Assembly: GCA_009746045.1 (NCBI GenBank)
Contig: RPFO01000288.1
Coordinates: 1,006,657-1,070,656 of the forward strand
Source of the DNA: Mesostigma viride
Taxonomy: Eukaryota; Streptophyta; Mesostigmatophyceae; Mesostigmatales; Mesostigmataceae
Length of the DNA: 64,000 nt
Direction: 5' to 3'
Under the pieces are notes generated by a model that saw only the letters and a list, made by a program, of their open reading frames with translations, did no database searches and had not been told where the DNA came from. The stretch's first letter is position 1. Every line of letters starts with the position of its first letter. Below are positions 43,563 to 52,903 of the stretch, piece by piece. Both the position numbers and the translations under genes were made by a program.

Positions 43563-43790
43563 GAGGTCAGCCATAGCTCGGGTAAGCTCTACCGAAAGGC
43601 GTTGGCGCCAGTACGACCGTTGTACGGTCCAGGTCCGCGCCGACCAAGGGGCCCGCTGGCCCTCCAGGTCCAGGCGGTCCTCCCGGAGCCGGCAGCACTC
43701 CGAAGAAGCCGGCGGTTGCAGGGTCCCCATGGCCCCGAACTCGATCCTCCAAGACAAAGGGCACCACACGGTGGTGCCCGACGTCGCCAT
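42207..43790 (-). pseudogene. chance-fused open frame: LINE-B endonuclease tail + LINE-A reverse transcriptase
   Basis: 527 codons are open. Residues 1-76 belong to LINE-B (ending RQRLSVELTRAMADL). Residues from about 77 on are LINE-A. RT motifs: VDFIKAFDS with Asp112, GVWQGCVLSPYLF at about 168-180 (the usual Arg of GVRQG is Trp), and LIYADD with Asp230/Asp231. Thumb and C-terminal parts follow (YGAETWTLM, NEDLYADLPY, RHRRLGLAGHLART). The first RT fingers are missing because of 5' truncation, so this is not a working polymerase despite intact catalytic aspartates. Confidence 0.8.
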
Positions 43791-44764
43791 TGGCCGTGAG
43801 CTTGGCCCGCTCAGCCCCGACCCGCCGTGTAGCCCGCCGCCTGGGATGCACCAACCACATGGCTAAGAGCCAAGGGGCGAGCCACAGAAATGTCAATGAG
43901 CAAGTGCCGGCCGCCTCCCTCAAAGTCCAGAACCGCGATGTCAGGTTGGTGGTTGGGGGAGTAGAACTGAAGCTTGAAGCCGACATCCTCAGACTGGATG
44001 TTCGCATGGGGGAAAACGGACCGGACCATGGCGAGCACCACCGTCAGGAGGACGTACAGTGTGCTTGAGTACAAGTACCAATTCTGATTCTGTTGGTCAC
44101 CCATGCATGACAGGTAGTGGGTCCCAGTGGGGTCCAAGGCCTGCCCGTAGCTAGTCTACAGGGCCGCCCTGCAGGAGCAAGAGGTTACGGGGCAAACAGT
44201 TGGTGTCGCAGCGCCACCGGATACTTTACTAGGCGCCAGGACAAATGGGGGGGCCATGGGGAGAGCGCGGAGGTAAGCCGAGCCCACACTCTGCAACGAG
44301 AGTGAGAACAGCCACGCGCGACCCTGGGGTTGAGGTCATCAAAAAGAGCCATCCAATCCGCCGTGTGCAGAATGTACCAGCGTAGGTTTTCTGACGTGTT
44401 TATCGATGGTACGCGGGCAGGGAATGCGGCGGGGGATAGAACGGTGGCGACCGAGCGAGTGCCGCAAGGAAGGCGGCGTTGGGCGGCCTGAGCGGTGCGG
44501 ACGGTAGTGCAGGCCTGCTGAATCTCAGCATAAGCATCCTGGATGGCGGTGATGAAAGGGTAGGGGCTGGCGGGGTCCAAGAGGTCAGGTGCCGCCGGCA
44601 CTGTCAGCCAAGAGGGTAAGGAGCTGGCAGATTTCCGCGCAGGACTGAGCGATCGATAGAGCCCAAAACCGCCGCTGGGGCCAGCCGGGCGGCGCGCTGG
44701 GCGCGGGAGCATCCCATTTGATTCCGTCTCATAGTTGAGGATTGTTAAGTTACACAGGAGACCC

Positions 44765-45925
44765 TTCATTAATTGATTGATAAGGAACATGACTCCCTTG
44801 GGAGTACATGTAGCACATATCCCTGAGAAGAGGCATGTGGCTTTTGATACATTTTGCCCAGGCTACTTCCTGCAAGGGTAGGATGTAAACTACACATGCT
44901 CTAGCCGATGCACCAAGTGCACCTGCACCACCATGATCTCTCAGAGCGCAAAGGGGGCCTGGCATGGGGTGGAAATCCTTGGTCGCATGGGCCTTACTGG
45001 TGAGATCGAGCTGGTCGCCAACCGCCTTCCCCGCGCGCAGGGTAAGGCAGGGGCGCCCCCGCTTCTTCTCACATTTAAGAACCCGGCGGTCAAGATTTCT
45101 TTTCTCAGACGCCGCAAGCGGCTCGAGAAGACTCACTTTACCCTGGACGACGACTTGACCCTGGCGCAGCAACAACGGCGACGGGAGCTATGGCCGACCT
45201 ACCTCCAGCTCCGGCAGACCACGGCAGGGAAGCCGGTGTATACTGAAAGGGCCATCTACGTCGGCCACAAGCCCTGGCACGTGACCGGGCCCCGTGGCCC
45301 CAGTGACTCCAGACGCCCCAGCTTAGGGGAATACGGCAGTAGTAGTGTAGAATAGTTAGACCGTGGCCTTGTACATGTACGCCTACTACAGGCACTATAC
45401 CAGTTGATTCAAGAGCATTATTTAGTCATGTACATGTGTGCCCATGACGTGCCGCACACGGCCAGATGCTGCCTAGCTTTATTTAGTTAGTTATGCTGTG
45501 CCCACGCAGAGAGCTACTCTCTGCTGAGACGCCATGCCCTAGCTTCTGTATAGCCACGCTGATCTTCCAATCCATGACGGGCCCCCTTTGTGCTCTGATA
45601 GATCACGGTGGTGCAGGTGCACTTGGTGCACCTAGAGCAGGTGTAGTGTACATCCTAGGTATACCCTTGCAGGAAGTAGCCCAGAATGTATTAAAGGCCA
45701 TATCAAGGAGACAAGCAGCGCAGGCCAGAAATCGGGAGAATCCGGACCATGGTAGCTCGAGCCTGCCGTTATCTTGTCCGCGTTTTCGAGTCGTTCAGGA
45801 TGATGAATATGAATGGAGATGGAAATGTGTAGCCTTGTGCATTGAAATTAAAGGCCATATACGCCCCTTCTCAGGGCTATGTGCCACATGTACTCCCAAC
45901 GGAGTCATGTTGATAATTAATTAAT
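44765..45925 (+). mobile_element. LINE-A family copy with inverted 3'-UTR piece at its left
   Basis: 44,765-44,940 is a minus-strand 3' UTR end (TTAATTGATTGA tail, hairpin ACTCCC 44792-44797 / GGGAGT 44800-44805). It abuts a plus-strand ORF1 C-terminus (frame 44933-45355: ANRLPRAQGKAGAPPLLLTF, FTLDDDLTLAQQQRRREL, WPTYLQLRQ), a 3' UTR with the perfect hairpin GCAGAGAG/CTCTCTGC near 45,510, the terminal hairpin ACTCC (45892-45896) / GGAGT (45901-45905) and a TAATTAATTAAT tail at about 45,914-45,925. Confidence 0.65.
45704..45846. mobile_element. 143-bp insertion with 14-bp target-site duplication (SINE-like)
   Basis: Lies inside the LINE 3' UTR between exact direct repeats ATTAAAGGCCATAT (45690-45703 and 45847-45860). 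The related UTR copy at 44,8xx is uninterrupted at this point, confirming an insertion. A box-A-like TGGTAGCTCGAGC (45,750-45,762) and a box-B-like TTTTCGAGTCG (45,783-45,793) hint at a tRNA-derived SINE, but both are weak matches. Confidence 0.7.
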
Positions 45926-46450
45926 GGGGTGGAAGATCAGTGTGGCTATACAGAAGCTAGGGCATGGTACAGAAGCTTAGTAGGGCATGGCGTCTCAGCA
46001 GAGAGTAGCTCTCTGCATGGGCACAGCATAACTAAGTAAGGCTAGGCACCATCTGGCGTGTGGCACATCATAGGCACACATGTACATGACTAATAATGCT
46101 CATGCATCAGGTACTAAATAATGCTCATGCACACATGTACTCCCGCCGGAGTTATATGTTCCAAATTAATCAATGCATCAGCTGGTATAGTGCCTGTAGT
46201 AGGCGTACATGTACAAGGCCACGGTGGCTAGGCCTGACTATTCTACACTACTACTGCTGTATTCCCCTATAAGCTGGGGCGTCTGGAGGTGCTGGGGCCG
46301 CGGGGGTCGCGTGCCAGGGCTTGTGGCCGACGTAGATGGCCGCCCCCTTCCAGTACACGGGCTTCCCTGCCGCGGCCTTCCGGAGCTGGAGGTATGTCGG
46401 CCATAGCTCCCGTCGCCGTTGTTGCTGCGCCAGGGTCAAGACCCTTCATG
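45916..46450 (-). mobile_element. LINE-A family copy, minus strand, sharing its TTAA tail
   Basis: The ORF1 end at 46439-46251 (MTLAQQQRRRELWPTYLQL) is followed by the family 3' UTR running left to the TTAATTAAT at 45,916-45,925, which is also the tail of the plus-strand copy. An inner stretch around 46,090-46,180 appears duplicated or rearranged (two AATAATGCTCATGCA blocks). Confidence 0.55.
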
Positions 46451-46554
46451 CAAATGACTTAAGCCGCGCATTCAATGTCGGCGCTATTTTTTAGGCGAAT
46501 GTAATTCTACCATGTCCCGTCCCCTGAATGCTCACATGAAGCAGATCGACAAAA

Positions 46555-46715
46555 AATTAAAAAGAACATAGCTCCGCGGGGAGCCTATGTAACACATATC
46601 CCTGATGAGAAGGGCCATATGGGTTTTAAATACAGTCTGGGCTACAACCTGCAGGTGGAGGATGTAAACTACCACCCACTCTGGGTGTACAAGGTGCACC
46701 TGCACCACCATGAGG
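46555..46715 (-). repeat. LINE-A 3'-end fragment
   Basis: Minus-strand 3' UTR end with hairpin GCTCC (46571-46575) / GGAGC (46580-46584), an A-rich tail at the left, and the conserved GGTGCAC/GTGCACC block near 46,695. Confidence 0.55.
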
Positions 46716-47464
46716 GTTACTTGGTAATTGATTGGGTGCATTTGTAAAAGGGCTAGCGGAGCTAATGCACAGGGGCTCTCAGCGTGTGCACAATACTGAC
46801 AATCAGCTGTGAGGAACATTTTAAGTGCGCAAAATGGGTTATGGATTTTTCAAGTTCGTTATATTTTATCTAGTTTAAATTTCGCATGTTGAAAATATCA
46901 GCAGCTGGAACGGCCCATGACATCTACGTAGATGTCCATCTAGGCCTTGGCATGAATGCCAAGAGATTAAGCTAGTACATCAGTGCTAGTTCACGGATGA
47001 CATTAAGAGCCAGCGCTCTAGGGCGATCTAAACCTCCCCGGCTGCTTCAGCTGAGCATGCAACAACTTTCTGAAACCAGAACACAAACGTTGAGGCAATG
47101 AAGAAAGCCAGGCTGCATGTGCCTCCAAGCAGGACATAGAACTCGAAATCACTTCGAAAACTAGTCAATGCACATTACTCGAAAACTATTTGCACTAAAA
47201 AACGCACCATGCCAAACATGCGAGCCGGTCGCCAGCGGCACTAAAAAAGGTGCATGCGAGCTCAGTGCCACGCATCAGACCGCTTTAATTTGCCTTGGTA
47301 TATCAAGCTGACCTTTTTCCCCATCTAACCACGGAAGGTATCTCAGCCGCTTGTCAGGTAGCCAGCCAACCCAAGACACAGGCACATGGCCGGCCGTTCA
47401 TGCCCTAGGGTATAGCTCTAACACACACAAGAGGATCTAAGGAGCATCATCCACTCCACATCGC
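46716..47464. other. intergenic, no gene recognised
   Basis: Lower-GC sequence downstream of the Ig-repeat gene. It probably includes that gene's 3' UTR, but no TGTAA was found on its strand. Confidence 0.4.
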
Positions 47465-50163
47465 TCAGTTGCTGACGCTGATCTTGGTAGCAACCGTCAC
47501 GCTGCCGCTCCTGTAGCCCTGGTACTGCACGTCCTGCTGCGCTGCAAACGCCGACGCGCCATTCCACTGGATCTGGGCGCAGCTGGGCACCTGCAGGGTG
47601 ACGCCGCCAACGACGATGTAGTCGGCGCCCGCCTCGGTGATGATGCCCCGGGCCTGCACCGAGGTGGCCCCGCTGGGCCAGCTGCACGAGAATGCAGGGA
47701 TCCCTGTCGGGGCGACAGTGAGCGGGGCCGACCGCGCCTTGCTGACGCCCGCCGCATCCCTCACGCTGACGACCACGGCGTAGAGCCCCTGCATCAGGGG
47801 TGTCCCCGCCACCTCCCCGGTGGCCACGTCGATGGCCAGGCCTGCGGGCAGGCCGGTGGCGGACCAGGTGTACGGGGGCGTGCCGCCAGACGCCTGCAGT
47901 GTGCTGCTGTAGGCCGGTGTGCCGACGGCCCCGCCTGGCAGGGACCCGCCTAGGTTGAGCCGAGGCCACCCTGACGCCGAGCGAGAAGGCCTTGGAGACG
48001 GTGTTGCCAGCGTCATCGGTGAGGGTGACCAGAACGGTGAAGCTGCCGCCCGCGGTGGGCGTGCCGGTGATGAACCCGGTGGCGGCGTCGATGGCCAGAC
48101 CAGCCGGCAGGTCCGTGGCGGACCAGGTGTTGGGTGGCTGGCCGCCAACTGCGCGCAGGCCGTCGCTGCTGTTGTAGGGCGCGCCGAGGTTGGCGCTGCG
48201 CAGGTACCCTCCCAGGGTGAGCGTGGTCACGCCCACCACGATGGGGAAGGAGGCGGTGGCCACGGTGCCCGCGGTGTCGGTGACGGTGATCAGAACGGTG
48301 AAGCTGCCGCCCTCGGTGGGTGTTCCCGACACGTACCCGGTGGCAGTGTTGAGGGTCAGGCCCGCGGGCAGACCTGTCGCGGTCCAGCTGACATAGGGTA
48401 ACACGCCGCCCGTGGCGCGCAGGTCGTCGCAGCGGTAGGGCGCGCCGACGGTGGCGTTCCTTAGGGCGCCCACCAGGGCGAGCGCACCGCGAATGGCGAT
48501 GGCCACAGAGCGCATCTTGCTGGCGCCCGTGTCGTCCATCAATGTGACCGCCACGCTGAAGCTGCCGGACGCAACCGGTATCCCCGCCACCTCCCCGGTG
48601 GCCGCGTCCATGCGCATGGCCAGACTAGCCGGCAGCCCGGTGGCGGACCAGACGTAAGGGGGGGTGCCGCTGAGGGCGGTAAGGCCCGTGCTGCTGTAGG
48701 GGGTGTCGAGCGCACCTGCAGGGAGGGAGCCGAAGACGGACAGCTGGGGCACGGACACGGAGAGGGAGAGCGACTTGGTGACGGTGGCAGCCGCCACGTC
48801 GGTCACGGTGACCTCCACGGTGAAGCTGCCGCCCTCAGCAGGGACGCCCTTGACAGCGCCGGTGGTCAGGTTCATGGCCAGCCCTGCAGGAAGGCCCGTG
48901 GCAGTCCAGGTGTAAGGGGGCTGGCCGCCGGACGCGCGCAGGCCATCCCCGCCGCCGTAGGCCAAGCTGAGCACGCCACCGCGCAGGGACCCGCCCATGG
49001 TGAGCGGCAGCAGCACGATGCTGAGTGTGGCCGCCTTGACGCCGACGGTACCTGCCGCGTCCGTCACCGTGACGACGGTGGCAAAGGAGCCCGCGCTCGT
49101 GGGGGTGCCGGACACCACGCCGGTGGTCGCGTTGATGGCCAGGCCAGGGGGCAGGTCGGTCGCGGACCAGCTGCAGGGGGCCATGCCGCCGGATGCCCTG
49201 AGCTCGTTCACGCGGTAGGCCGGGCGCGCCAACGGCGCCGTTGCGGAGGGAGCCGCTCACGCGCAGTGCCGACTTAACGACGAGCACCACCGACATGCCG
49301 ACGGAGCTGCCTGCCGCGTCCGTCACCGTGACCGGGCTGTAGTAGGAGGCCGCAGTGGCGGGGGCCGAGCCGGACACCACACCGGTGGAGGCATCAATGG
49401 TCAGCCCTGACGGCAGCCCGGTGGCGGACCAGGCATAAGGGGCCACGCCGCCGGATGCGCGCAGGTCGTCGCAGCGGTAGTGCATGTTCACAGTGGCAGT
49501 CTTCAGGTGGCCGCCCAGGGTAAGCGCAGGGGTTACCGCCACCTGCCAGTTAGCCGCATCGCTGCCCGAGGGGTTGATGATGCCGGTGTAGTTGGCGAGG
49601 AATGGCTGGCCGCCCGGCGTGGTGCTGCAACCCGGCACATCGCCGCAGGCAGCCAGGAAGATGGTCACGGTGGCCTGGTCGTCGCTGGACGCGCCCGTCG
49701 CCAGCCCCGTCGCGCCAGGGACATCCGAACCGGGGATGAAACTCACGGTGTTGATCGACGACGCTTGGTACTGGATGCCGGTCAGGGCGGGTGCCGCCCC
49801 TGCGAGAGCGCTGACCTCTCCCACGATGTTCCACGAGTCGATGCCGTGCACATTGGCGCTGGCGTCGCTGCCGGTATGAATCTGGAAGGTGGAGATGGGG
49901 AGCGTGAGACCATCGACCGCACCGTTCGGCCCAACCACGGTGACGCTCCCGGAGAGGATGCCAGCGTCAGCTGTCGCAAGGTAACTGGTTGACGGCGCGA
50001 GTGGCGAGGACGCGATGAAGGTCACCTCGATGTGATCACTGCCGCCAGAAAGCGCGGGGCCCGTGTACATGTAAGTGTAGGTGTCCGCTGCTGCCTGGAA
50101 AAATGCGCCGCAGATGAGTGCGGCTAGGATGAGCATTATCGTGCTGCGTGCCATGGAGGCCAA
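47465..50163 (-). CDS. secreted protein with seven putative-Ig repeats (two frame breaks)
   Basis: The start [20 protein letters not shown] is a clear signal peptide, cleaved about after Ala26. Residues 27-225 form an unrecognised secreted domain. Seven repeats of about 85 residues follow with the He_PIG-type pattern ASGG[16 protein letters not shown](I/L)-x-x-x-TG-x-V-x-GTP, then V-x-VTDAAG. A ~80-residue C-terminal domain with two Cys ends at the stop at 47,465. Two single-base frame changes interrupt it: near 49,230, where a CCC run has one C too many relative to sister repeats, and near 47,960. No intron fits either point. It is either a pseudogene or two assembly errors. Host cell-surface or matrix role inferred. 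The repeats resemble, but are not the same family as, the virus Ig-like repeats. Confidence 0.7.
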
Positions 50164-52429
50164 TCAAACGGGTAAGCGAGCAGAAGCGCTAAGGTTTGGC
50201 GAGGTTGTTGGTTCGCATGAGGTGGAGGTGGTAGTAAGAGGAATTCGCTTTCGTGTTGTGCTGATGTCTTCGAGTTATCGATGATGGTTGCCATGGCTTT
50301 GTGCAATTTATAATGTCCAAAAACCAAATGTCCTCATTTGAGGACATAGTCCTCGTTTGAGACGGGGGGGTCAGGGGCGCGGTTTTGGCGCCAAATTTGG
50401 TCCTAGGGCCACTTGGTGGGTTTTGGCGCGAAACTGGGATAGGTACTGAGCGCGCCAAGCCCCTGGGGTCGACAGGGGTCGACCGTACCTGGAAAATATG
50501 AGGCGACGAAAAGTACCTACAATAGCAAGAACATCGCAATGCAATCGAGTGTTTTGTCGAGTGGCGGCTATGGGGTCGTGCCAGTTCCGAGGCTTGCCTG
50601 AATGTTATAGGGCATTATTTTGCCCCGGACGAAGACAGCATTTTAGATCGTCATCTAGTGATTTCGAAGATGCTATTCTTCACGTGCAGGTGCTTTGTAT
50701 ATGTCGAAAATTTTGTTCATGAACGGATTTTGGCATTGTTGAAGAAAATCTGAGAGCTACGTAGATCGCATGATAGGTCAGTTCGCAGTTCGGTTTTACA
50801 ATTTCTTTTTCCGCCCAGGCGCTGCGGATATCGCGAGTATGGGTTATGGTACGCTTCTGGGCTTATGGGCGACATGGGGAGAAGAGGGACCTGGGCAGTT
50901 GCATGCGTCAAAGAGTCTCTATTTTTTCGTCGTGATGTCGCAGTCGCGCCTGGCGAAAACCAGGGCGAGCGCGAGCCATATTTTTCTTTTGCCGCAAGGC
51001 TGGGTGCTTCCCACGCGTATATTTCTTGAGCTGGCCCGCGCAGCTGGCGGCCTGGGCGCACGTCAAGAGCAAGGTTCCGACTGTCATTCTCAACCGCATC
51101 GTTCTAAGTAAGCGTGTTAAGCGGATTGTAACCTATAACTCTCGCAGACGTGATAATTCCGGTTGCTTTCAATGCCCAACTTCGTGGTTTTGATTACGTT
51201 TATGTCCGGGGAATAACGGAAGTTTGCTGGGCAGTACTTTCTTTTCCCGCTGCGTCACTGAAAAGGTAAACGGCCTTGCGTTATCAAAACAGCAGCAACT
51301 AGAAGTCGCTGTGCTTAATTGCGATGTGGTAGTTTGATTCAACACATATACTGCCTTGTTGCTGAGAAGTTTTTCAAGGCTTGCTGGTATGTTGCCCATA
51401 TGTTTCTAATGCTTCAACTCATGTCCAAGTGATCAAGACTGGCTTGGAAACTTGAGCTTGTCATGTTTACATTGTGCTTGTGTTACAACTTGTGCCTCTT
51501 TGCAGTATATGTTTCATATATAACGTAAGGGTTCAGCATCATGGTTTAGCACCGTGGTGGCAGCCGAGCCTAGTCTACTAACGATCATGGACCTAACCTT
51601 GGCGAGTATTTGCTTCATATTTCACTCGTTGGACTGAGCTAGCTTTACACCTGCTGTTTGGCCTGCACCATGGTCCCTGGTTGCCAGTTACATTTGGTCC
51701 CCCCCCTGGCAGGCTGCAGGGTCTAGGACTGCGAGGGTGTAACATAGACATGTTGTGGGCACCCTGGGTGCATTTTCAGGGCCAGCCATGACCTGGCCAT
51801 GCCTTCTTTCTTGGCATATTGTTGACTTGAGTGCTATTTGGTCACTCGCGTAGCGACCCCCCTGCATTCATAAATCGTAAACAATTATACAATGAGCATA
51901 TTTCATGGATGTTAAGCATCGCAACTCTTGAACATATCATAAATGAACATGGTTCCATACCGTACCCATGGATGTGTTGACATGTGTTAGTTATTACAAA
52001 TGGTATCCATGCTTAAAAATGTCCTCATTTGAGGACATTTTCTTGGTGATTAGACAATAAGCGTTAGCAGGATGGATCACGTAGCTGTGATAACAAAAGA
52101 GAAATTCCAAAGACTAACGTAGTCAAGAGCATGCGCTAGCATAGCATTCAGGCCGCCACGTGTTTTCAGTTACAAAGTAATACATTCAAAAGCAACGTAT
52201 TCAAATGTATGCGCTGGCACAGCCTTCAGGCCGCCACGTTTGCATGGTCACACGTGTTTGGATATATGGCTGCGCGGTGACGCATGCATTTTACCGTCTC
52301 CAAACTCGTAAGTCCAAGACGTCTCTCCTTACAAAAAGATTCCGGCCAAATGTCGGGGCATCCATTCGAACAAGTGGCACGGAATCCCTTCGGCCGCTGT
52401 GAAGTGGCAAGTTCCTTGGGTAACGGGCG
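50164..52429. other. intergenic; two copies of a 20-nt palindrome
   Basis: No gene recognised. The hairpin ATGTCCTCA-TT-TGAGGACAT occurs at 50328-50347 and again at 52019-52038. Frames at 50,717-51,111 on both strands have no recognisable domain. TGCAT/TCAGGCCGCCACGT motifs repeat at 52,150 and 52,230. Confidence 0.4.
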
Positions 52430-52660
52430 TTAGGGTTGTACCGAATAGTTCTCCGAATACCGAATATCCCCCGAATACCGAACCGAATACCGAATATGTT
52501 CAGTATACGGCGAACGGTCTGTCCGTCTGAACATATTCGGTATCGGTATCGGGAGGCAAGCTCTACTTTCGAATATGTTCGGTATCGAAATCGGGACACC
52601 CTACTATTCGACGAATATATTCGTAGTTCCGAATACCGAATAGTAGTACCCCTACTAGCG
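52430..52660. repeat. MITE-like block of CGAATACCGAATA repeats
   Basis: About 230 bases built of GAATACCGAATA and its complement, with imperfect inverted ends (TAGGGTTGTAC on the left, GTAGTACCCCTA on the right). It sits immediately upstream of the hAT transposase gene. It could be that element's subterminal repeat region or a separate MITE; no clean target-site duplication was found. Confidence 0.5.
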
Positions 52661-52903
52661 GGCGGCGCAGCCTCCAGCCTCCACTCACCAGCTGGCGCGG
52701 TCATGCCCCCGCCGACTCAGAGTTAGGCCAACGCCCAAAAGCTGAATGCACTATGCAGGGAAGGCAACTGTGCCGCCGGCAGCCCCGGAAGCCATCGCCG
52801 CACAGCATGCGAGAAAGGAAGCACTGGTCGCTCTCAGCCATGTTCGCAATAACATTCATGGCGGCAATGCTTTTGCCGTTGTGTATGATGATGATGATGA
52901 TGG

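Larger units (their letters stand above)
41840..44760 (-). mobile_element. LINE-B: RLE-type retroelement 3' half, interrupted by LINE-A
   Basis: Minus strand. From about 44,740 to 43,575 the frames carry, in order: a helical LNPRVARGCSHSRCRVWARL segment with YPVALRHQLFAP; DPTGTHYLSCM (zinc-knuckle-like); QPDIAVLDFEGGG followed by RHLLIDISVARPL, which fits the PD...D core of a restriction-like endonuclease; VVPFVLEDRV; and YWRQRLSVELTRAMADL. The coding sequence continues on the other side of the inserted LINE-A as LLRRTWADFAAQHGY and a stop ending at 42,054, then a 3' UTR to about 41,840. At least two frame changes are present, so the copy is dead. Confidence 0.65.

Noticed and set aside
42207-43790. 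A novel endonuclease-reverse transcriptase fusion protein
   Set aside because: The 12-bp direct repeats and the continuation of the outer protein beyond the insert show that the fusion arose from one LINE landing in another.
47465-50163. Virus origin for the Ig-repeat secreted protein, by analogy with the virus Ig/LamG protein
   Set aside because: The repeat consensus differs ([10 protein letters not shown] type against VxNGTAS type), it has a classical signal peptide, and no virus genes are nearby.
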